Positions 53,201 to 62,200 of a stretch of DNA of 64,000 nt are shown here, piece by piece. A program made the translations under genes and the position numbers. Source of the stretch: Tyto alba (Eukaryota > Chordata > Aves > Strigiformes > Tytonidae); contig NW_024881313.1 in assembly GCF_018691265.1 (NCBI RefSeq), positions 7,035,501 to 7,099,500 on the forward strand, in the 5' to 3' direction. The notes beneath the pieces were generated by a model, which worked only from the letters and a program-made list of their open reading frames with translations, had not been told where the DNA came from and ran no database searches. How positions within the stretch are numbered: position 1 is the first letter of the stretch; each line of letters begins with the position of its first letter.

Positions 53201-56200
53201 AGTCCGTATTGAGGGATTAAAACAGTCTGTAGAGAATTTTCCTGGAGCTTAGCTAAATGAGGTACAGTTTACGCATAGCATATTTTGCGATACATATTTG
53301 TACTTGCATAGGAGTGTAAAAATAAGTTGTACTGCTGCCAGTTTGAGTTTTCCTATTAAGTTGGCGTGTCTGACTCGTATCTTCCGTCTCGTTTTGAATC
53401 AGAAACAGATATCCAAGGATGTGGCTGACATTTTTAATGCCCCCAGTGACAATGAAGATTTTCTGGGGTTCCACGATGATGATTCGAGACAGAGGTTGTT
53501 GTCAAAGGACAGCTGTGCTAGTTTTGATTCCCTGGAGTCAGGAAAAAAGGTAGGAATGGATTGCCGTGGTCCACTTACGCTCTTTGGGTGCAATAGTACT
53601 CTGAGCCTCTGTCAAAGCTGTGCAAGCTATAACTCACAGCAAAACCCATAACCTACAGTCCTCATGTTAAAAATAAATGTAAACAAACTTGCTATCCTTT
53701 TTAGGGTTTAATGATTGCTTTTAAAAACTCTTTCATAATATAGAAAGGAAAATGGCTTTCATTAGAAGATGGGTTTAAGTGAAGTAGGTAAGTATAGCAA
53801 ACAGGAAAGAGACAGTTGCCATCCTGGGCTGGTGTGCTCTGGATACATAAGACAGTGGAAATGTGTGATAGTAGGTGGGCATTTGTGAGTATGCAGACCT
53901 CAAGGCATTTCTACCAGAAATTTATCTCAGTGCAGTTTCTGCACTAAAAACATGTTTTAGTGGTGGTGACCCACAGAAACCATCAGCTGCTGCTGTAATT
54001 ATGAGATTTGCTGGTTCTCTGCTTTCTTAATGATGAAGTAGCTTGGGTCAGCATAACCATTTGATATTTTTCATTCTCTGATCTGGCAGCTGGAATTACC
54101 AGCTGAATTCACAAGAAAGGAAGAGAACTTGTGTGCTGTCGTGGCTGCCAGAAAATTTAGTTTTTAGTCTTTTAGAAGCTTTATATACTTGATAGGTAAT
54201 GTGCTAAAAGATACCATTGTCAGTTGTGCTCTCAGAAAGGTCCCTCTGTTCCGTTAATAGAAAAATCGAAAAATGCTTTTTTTTCCCTTTTCTTTTCCTA
54301 GTCCATCAGGTCAGTACCCAGTTAAGAAGTGCTGAAGACATGGAAGATGACTAGTGTTAGCAAGGGAAACAGAATGAGGCTTGTACAAATGCATGCTGTT
54401 TCTGAGCCTTGGTAGGCAAATGGCCTCAGGAGAGTGCAGAAGCTGTTTGGGGATAAAGCCACAGTCTGGGATGTGGAGAAAAACAGTGGCTAAAACATAG
54501 TGAAATACACCGGGCTCTCAATCACTTTGTATTCTTGTTGCTAGACAGCAGTACTGGTGACTTCAGAAAACCAGGCGGTAGCTTGTTCTTGTATTTGTGG
54601 TTCTGTGTGGAGCATGAAGAAGAATTTACAAGGAGAGGTGGTGGTAGCAGTGGTGGAGGAGGAGCCTTGTGTGAGAGAGAGCCTGAGCTTCTGCTGCTGC
54701 GAGGCGACTGCGGGCACCTTACTTTACTTCTCTCTGCCTTGGTTTCCCAACTTGTCAGATGGAGATTATGATAATGATCTTTGCTGCAAAGCATTTTAAA
54801 ATCCTCTGATGAAAAATGCTGTAGAATAGCTAGGTAGTTCTAGTTTAATATGCGTTACTGGGAATCCCAGTGAGACTTGTTCCAAATTTACAGCTGGCAG
54901 TGCAGCCTTCCTCACCGTTCCTGTGTTTCCCTTGGGCTGAGAATTATTTAAAACCATCAGTATTGAGTTTACCTCCTTTACCACTAAACGGTACAATAAA
55001 ACCACATTTTTTTTTATCCTGAGTTCCACCCATTCATGATGCCAAACACCACTGTTGCTGAGAAAGACCATAGGTACTTGTGGTGCAGGAAACTAAAAGG
55101 CTTTGGTGTGAAGAGCCAAATGTGATGGGAAGTTCAGAAAAATTCTGCAGTTGTTGGGAGAGGAGGCAAGGCCCTGCCAGGGTGGTGAATGAGACATTGA
55201 TACATCAGGTGTTCCCTTGGATGCTGATGTGCAAATGCATTAACAGGTGACCCCTCCATGTCTGCTTTTCCTCAGGGCTTTCTGCAATCCTACTCCCATA
55301 ACCTCTGCACTTCTGCTGAGTTTTGGCCATTTTTTCCTATAGGTATCCCCGATGCGTGTTTTACCTTGTATAGACCATTATTCCTAGGTGTGACAGCATA
55401 GCTCTAGGTGTGTTATTTTTAGCCACTTTAGCTGTTTTATGCACACAGAATGCATAAAAACTTCAGTTTCCCTCCAAGAAATCCAATTTAACTTTAAAGT
55501 AACTTCCCTATTGTGTTTGTTCCTTTCGCAAGCAGCTGCACTGCAGCTATCAACAAAAGAGTAAAGTAATTTTGCTCAGATAAAACTCACTCCAGTTACC
55601 CATAATAATTTGTAGGAGATGTTTAAGTGTAAACAAACAACATATGCAGTAGCTCCCCCTCCAATTCCCCTATAAGTTTTTGCACTCATCTATTGTATCT
55701 GTTTTTCACCACATATTAACGTAAAGAAGTGTGTAATTAAAGTCAGGGGCGGGAGGAAATTGAAAGGAAGAATAAAGATATTTAGCAAGTGCATCATATG
55801 AAAGGTCATTTTTGTATCTCATTTGGGAGGAAGAAATAGCAGAGGAAGATTGGGGAAACAAACTGAAGTGAGTGTTGCTGACTTTAGAGAGGCAAGTGTG
55901 GTGTGAACATGGGTTATGTTCCTACTATGAACAAGTTTTTCAGGAGACTAACAGGGACAAGTTGACAGATGGTCTTCTAATTCTGATTGGAAGCATGGAA
56001 ATACATTGCTGATTTAGTAAATGCGTAGAGTTTAATTGGTATGTAATGTGCGTATTGTGAAGAGTGTTTTAATGAGATCTTAGTTTATTTTCCATGGACT
56101 GACTTTTTACATCCTAGCCTATGGGCAGAAAATTGGGGTCTGTTTACTCTAAAACATGTTTGAATGACAAAAACTGCACCATTAAAACAGAGAGAGTTGA

Positions 56201-59200
56201 GCAGTTGGAAGGTGGAGGGATGTTAGTCAGGCTGTTCAAAGTGTTGTGGTTTTATATTGGTATTTGTCACTTCAGTGGTGGTGTAACAGCGTGAGAAGGA
56301 GCAGACTCGATCTCCAGGAGCCTTGTGTATTGCTGTAGCAAGCCCAGAGGAGAGTGTTGTTTCTACTGCTAAGTGGAAAAAGGAGGACTCTTTCTTACTG
56401 TGGTCATGGTTTATATTTTCTTCCATTCAAGATGTTTTTTTACATCCAGAAGAAAACATACAAAACAACATGATAATTTACACAGAAGAAAACTGGTAGT
56501 TTATTTTTGTTGGGTAGTAGTGAAGAGGAGGAGGAAGAGGGGGAGAGTTTCCCCCACAAGGAGCAGCTCAGTTAAAGCCCTGTGCTCAAAATGCTGAAAA
56601 AAATTTCTTCTAAGTTAAACTAACTCAGTGCTGAAACTCTGAATGTGTTCTGCTTTTTTCTTTTAGCAGGCTTTGCCTGCAAAGTGCTTTCACAGTATAT
56701 GCCATCTAGTTGGTACCTGCTTGAGCCTCAGAACTGGTTTATTGTGACTGTGTGACTATTTCTGCATCTGACTGTCTCTCACAGCTACTGGCTGGTATTT
56801 TTACAGGAGGTTCCATTTCAGTCCAGATACCTCACTGAAGAACTGCGGAGGATTTTCACTGAAGACACTGACTCTGAAACGGAAGCGTTTGAAGGCTTTG
56901 CTTCAAGCGAGGTGGATGTGAACAAAAAAGGAGTTCTGGTAAAGACAGTCACCTACACGAGAATGTATATGTTGGCTTGGTTTTTTCTGTCTCTTCTGTG
57001 TAAACCTCATGATCTAGTAGAACTGTTTCTGATACACCATGATGTTCTTTCTTTATGCTGAAGAAAAACGTGTTATCTTAAAAGAGAAAAAAAGCTTTAT
57101 TTATTATAACATCACATATTAGAAATGAGAACTTCTTCCCCTGCTTGTGGATGGGCTGTGCTGGCCAATATTGTTCCTCTGAAGACAGCCATGTCTGTGT
57201 TTCAGACAATGTTAATATGTAAATAATGTGTTGGTCTCAGCACAGGGAGAAGTCATGTACTGTGAACTTTTAAAAATTTCTTCACTTAGGTGAATTTATG
57301 ACAGGGCCTTCAGGTGGTGAGACTGCTGCCTAGAATTAGTGATTTTAAAAATGACCTTTCTTGTGTCACAGCCAATAATGTAACACGGGATTCTTCCTGC
57401 CTCTAGGCAATGGAGTCAGACTTGAGTGGTGAAGAACGTGAGAATTTATTGGGTAGTGAGGAAGAAGAGGAGGAAGAGGCAAAGAAGAAAGTTTCCCCCA
57501 AGAGAAGAAGTTTTGGCCTTCGTGTTGCCTTGCAGTTTCCTACCAGAAAGTCATCTGAGAAGAAAGTGCCTGAACAGGATTTTTCTAGCTTACCTCTAAA
57601 GGACAATGAATCCCTCACACCTCTTTCAAAAGAAATAAGCTGCAAGCGGTGGGACAAACTAGAGGGCTCTGCTTCAGAGTCTGAAGAAGACATTAAAGAA
57701 ACACAGGAGGAAAGTTCCAGTGCTCTGCTTAAGAGAGCCATGAATATTAAAGAAAATAAAGCCATGGTAAGACTTAGGAGCAGTGCTTTGTTCTCTGACA
57801 TTCCCATCCGAGTACTTAGCTTTTGCACGCTTAGATTTTGGGGTCCTGCTGGTGCTGTGCGGGGATTTAGGAAAAATCTCATGGTGGTTTGTGTTTGAAT
57901 TTTTCTACTTAGGAAAAACCCTAGAGGACCATCAGGGCTCAGACATTTATGCCTAAAATAGCTTCAAGTAGGACTAGCCTGCTCCAGTTTAAAACTGGAG
58001 TTGAGCCAAGCATTTTGTATGCGGATGTGAACAAAGTTACAGGTGCCCAAATGGCAGTCTTCTACTCAGAACATGTTGGAAAACCAGCTGGTCCCTTCAG
58101 GTAGTTCATGGTGTCATTTGCACAACGGAGTTTCTACTTTTCATTTGTCTGACAGATCTGCTGCAAATACTGATGGGAAAGCCAACTAAAAACTGCGAAG
58201 GATGATAAATGTAATTTTTCACTTGTGTGGGATGTGATGTTTACAGTTATGCTTTACTATGTAACTACTGAGAGCGCGTGCGTGCCTGTGAGTGTAGGTG
58301 TAGGTTCAGAAAAGAGAGACATTGATCATTCCCTAATGCTTTTTCCTCTTGTCCAAAATGCCACCAGCTGTCGTTTAATTACCACGCTGCTCTGCAAATT
58401 GGAGATGATGATGGGTCCTCAGTGGCTCCTTCAGTTTTACTGTATTGCAGGAAAAGTTGCAGCTTCCAAACAGTCTTGGGGCTCAAGTACACCTCTTGGG
58501 TGTGTGAGCTTGCATCTCCCACATAAAAACTTGATTTAGTTTTGTACCTGTGTTTCTAATCTGTCTTGTATCCTCACTGCTGTTCTGTTGGTCTTGCTGC
58601 TCTTCCACCCTTCTCACCTTACACTCTTCCTTCTAGTTCAACCATTGCAAAATTGATTGGCATCCTAGTTGCAGTACTGTCATGACATTAAAAAACTCTT
58701 AAGAAATGCCACACTGAAGTATTTACTGAGAAATGCTGTATCCAGCTTTTAATCTCCTGATTGGTATGATGGTCTCAGAGAAAGCTAGCAGCCTGGCTCA
58801 TCCCTGCTACTGCTGGCTTTTTCAGAAGATATCCTTATCCTGGCCTTCCAGAACAGGTCAGTATTTTTTTTGGACCTGTCAGCCACTGCTTTTCTTGAAA
58901 TGTACCCCCAGAACATCTCCTACATGGTGCAGCAGATCATCCTGCTGAAGTGCTTCTGATACTGCATGGTTAGGGGAACTGCCAGTCAGGCTTGTTTTGT
59001 GACTTGCAAATGAGCATGTACCCATGTTGCTGTGTGTATCTGCACAAAGCAATGGGTATTTAAATTACTTGGCTGTGGTTTGCAGCATTTGTGAAATCAG
59101 CACTAGCTGTCATTATTGAAAAAGGGATGTTGCTAGTCATTGCTACTAAGGACCACTGAGAAGTGGGGAGCAAGGTTTCCCTGCTGCAACGTCGCTGCTT

Positions 59201-62200
59201 AAGGGGAGACACTTGAGTTCCCTGGCAAAAAACACAGGTGTATCAGTAGTCATTCAGTAAAACAGCCCAGAGGGAACATCTTACAGTCTTCTGACCAAGG
59301 GCACCCTGCCTTCCTTTTCTCCCTCCTGCCATATGAACTGTGAATTTCTCGTTATCAGTTGTAGATATCATAACCATGTTGTAATGTGCTGCTACAGTGC
59401 TGTTTCGACAAGATTGGATGTAATTCTAGCTAATTCTAATTCCCAGTAACAATGGGAGCGGTGAAGTTAGTACTGCCCACAGAATTTTGCTCATTCAGGG
59501 GTAAATGAACCCCTTTTATGAGCCCCAGTTAAATAAAGTGCCTCCAAAAAGATTTCATGCACTGAAACTTCATGTGTTTAGATGTAATTCGGGGTGCATG
59601 TGAAGAGTGGATGACAGGTGTTGCTTATTTGCAAGTTTGCAGTGAGTTTTCAACGTGGCATCACTGTTGATTTCAGCTTGCCCAGCTCCTGGCAGAACTG
59701 AATTCCATACCTGAACTGTTCCCGGTGAAAACACCCACTTCACCTCCCTCGGTAAGTCTCTGGTACAGGCTAGAGGTGACAGTCAGTTTTGCTAGACTTC
59801 ATGTGTTTCCCAATGAAATGCTCTCACCAAGTTTGTTCTGGTTTTCTTTGGTTTTAGTCACCTTATGTGCAGATTTGCTATTTCTCTGTATTTAAGTACT
59901 AGAGGTTATGTGAGGAAATGGAATATTATAAGATAATTTATGAAGCAGTATGGAGACCAAGGTGAGATGCTGCTTTATCATTTTTGCTCCAGAAATACTG
60001 TTAGGATGCTAGACAAATGTTTGTGTATGTGGGAATAAGGAAGAATAGTAGCTTTCCTTTGGGTTTAGATCCTGGTAACTTTTCTCTTGCAGGCTTTTCT
60101 TTTAAAATCCACACATCCCAGTAGAGCTATGCTGATGAAATTGAACCGCTTCAATATGAACCCAGAATGATACTGTAGTTATTTCAACTGACTTCTCTTG
60201 GCTAGAAACAGAGAACTGTTAAACCTTCTAGGTTCTCTACATAGTATTGTTTTTCCACATATATTATAAACTGAAGAGATTTGATGGAAAAATTGAAGAG
60301 CCATGTCTTTGGGAAGGCTGTGTGGAAATGCTGTTGTGGTGGTTGTCGGGTGAAAAAGTGAAGCCAAATTATACAGTCTTTGAAAGGCCAGAACCTTTTT
60401 ACCTCTAGTTTAATGCTACAGAAACTTAGACATCCTCAGAATACATACATAAGCCTACTACTTCTATTTAATACCTTTACTTGAGGAAGGGGGAAGGCAT
60501 CAGGAGTAGGCTAGTTACCTCATCTGCTTAGTTTTTGACTTCCAGGCTGTCTCCTTGTAATGTGCCTTTCACTTCTTTTGAAGGAAATAATGAAAGTGTA
60601 TGGCAGCAAGCAGACTTGCTTCCTACATCTTGTTTATACTGTCCGATTTAGTAGCTGCCTTTATGGTAGGTGTCCATGCATGAATTCAGTCACGCAGTAG
60701 TTGGCAGATGTGACAGTCTTGGCCTCCTAGAAGTTTGCAGGTCTTAGGAATATGGAAGTAGGAGAAGCAGCTTATCAATTCTCTTTCAATTTAAAAAATC
60801 TAAAAGAAAATTACCTAGAATTTGGATTATTCCTTGAAGGTGTATTCAGATTGTAGAAAATCTGAACACTTAACTACTGAAGAATAGTGAGAGCTAGCTT
60901 CTACGTTAATATGCTGCACATAAAATTTTGATATGGTTCTGTGATGTTAATTGGAATAGAATTTGAATGTGAAGATGTGGTGTTTAAAAAGGAGCAAAAA
61001 GATACAGTGTGTAGGGAGAAGACTTAAGAATGCTAGAAATCGGTGAGGTTTGACTTAAAAAATAAGGAGTGGGAGAGGAACAGATCAATACATGATAGAA
61101 CAAGTGTGGTACAGATATTTTCAGATCACTTTCAGTGTTTATCACTGCAAACATAACTGAAACGACAGTTACTGGAATCTTCTTCTCTTTTTAGAAACAG
61201 AAGAAAATCCCAAGGAGGACGTTTTCTGAAGGCCAGATAGTACGTCGCATGAACCCAACCAGGAATGCTCGTCCACCAGAAAAATTTGCCTTGGAAAAAT
61301 TTACTATGTCAGCTGTCAAATTTGCAGAACACTTGCACAGCTATAGACAACAAAACCTCTTGAAGAAGAGACTCAGTATGGTATTTGCAAGACTTCGATA
61401 TCTCCAGTAGTCAGGGATTAGGAAACATTTAAATTGTTGGCCAGTTTTTAGAGCAGGCATCACATCCTACAGAAAGTTAATGAGAAACTTTGGTTGGGAT
61501 TAGCCACAGAAGAAGTTATCTTCAGGCCTTCCTGCCTCATCTTTCTCCTGTTAACTGGGCTCTATTTGTGACCTGTGTTGTTGAAACACAACAAGGCAGT
61601 TTACTTATGGTCAGTAATTTATTATCTGAAAATTACTAGAGCCCACAATGTCGAAGGCCTTTAAGTGGCAAGGTGGGGGGGCTGGTGGAGGTGACAGAGC
61701 AGATCTTCTCTATCTTCAGATTCAGAAGAAATTAGCTAAACCCATTCTCTGGAAATAGCAGAGGGGAATAGAGGAGTTATAGCTTAACTGGTGTGACGGA
61801 TGCACTTGACACCCTCCCCATGCCCCCCGCCGCCCCATTCTTCACACTCCAGTGTGAATGAAGGGAATCTGCATCAACAAACCACTGTTTTACTGGCTAG
61901 CCATTCAAAAATTGCAAGTTTCATTTTTCCCCATTTTTTTTTTAAATCTGTTTAACTCCCTTAGTTTATGGTGGCCATTTGTCTTGATTACATTTACTGT
62001 ATAGCCTTTATGAGGAAGACTCCTGAAGTCTGCATCTGCACAGGCTGGACCCCAGTTTTGCTTGTAGGAGTGAGTGCTGGGCATAGTTGAAGCATTACAG
62101 AGGGAACTTGGCTGTTAAAAACAGTGGAGTGGCGCTGTGTGAAAACCTGGGCTGGTAAATGACTATTTTGGAGAGAACAGAGCCGATCTAGGGTGAAGGA

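Larger units (their letters stand above)
46777..53402 (+). other. CDCA7L intron 1
   Basis: The 6.6-kb intron runs from donor GTGAGG to acceptor AG at 53402. It contains the palindrome, the E-box, two poly-T runs (47235-47264 and 47277-47297) separated by 12 bases, and a poly-T run at 52037-52055. No coding exon with family similarity was recognised. Reading frames of 60-140 codons occur but look random. Confidence 0.8.

Noticed and set aside
57403..57882. 159-codon minus-strand frame opposite CDCA7L exon 4
   Set aside because: It is an antisense shadow of a real exon, with serine runs opposite the Glu/Ser-rich sense frame.
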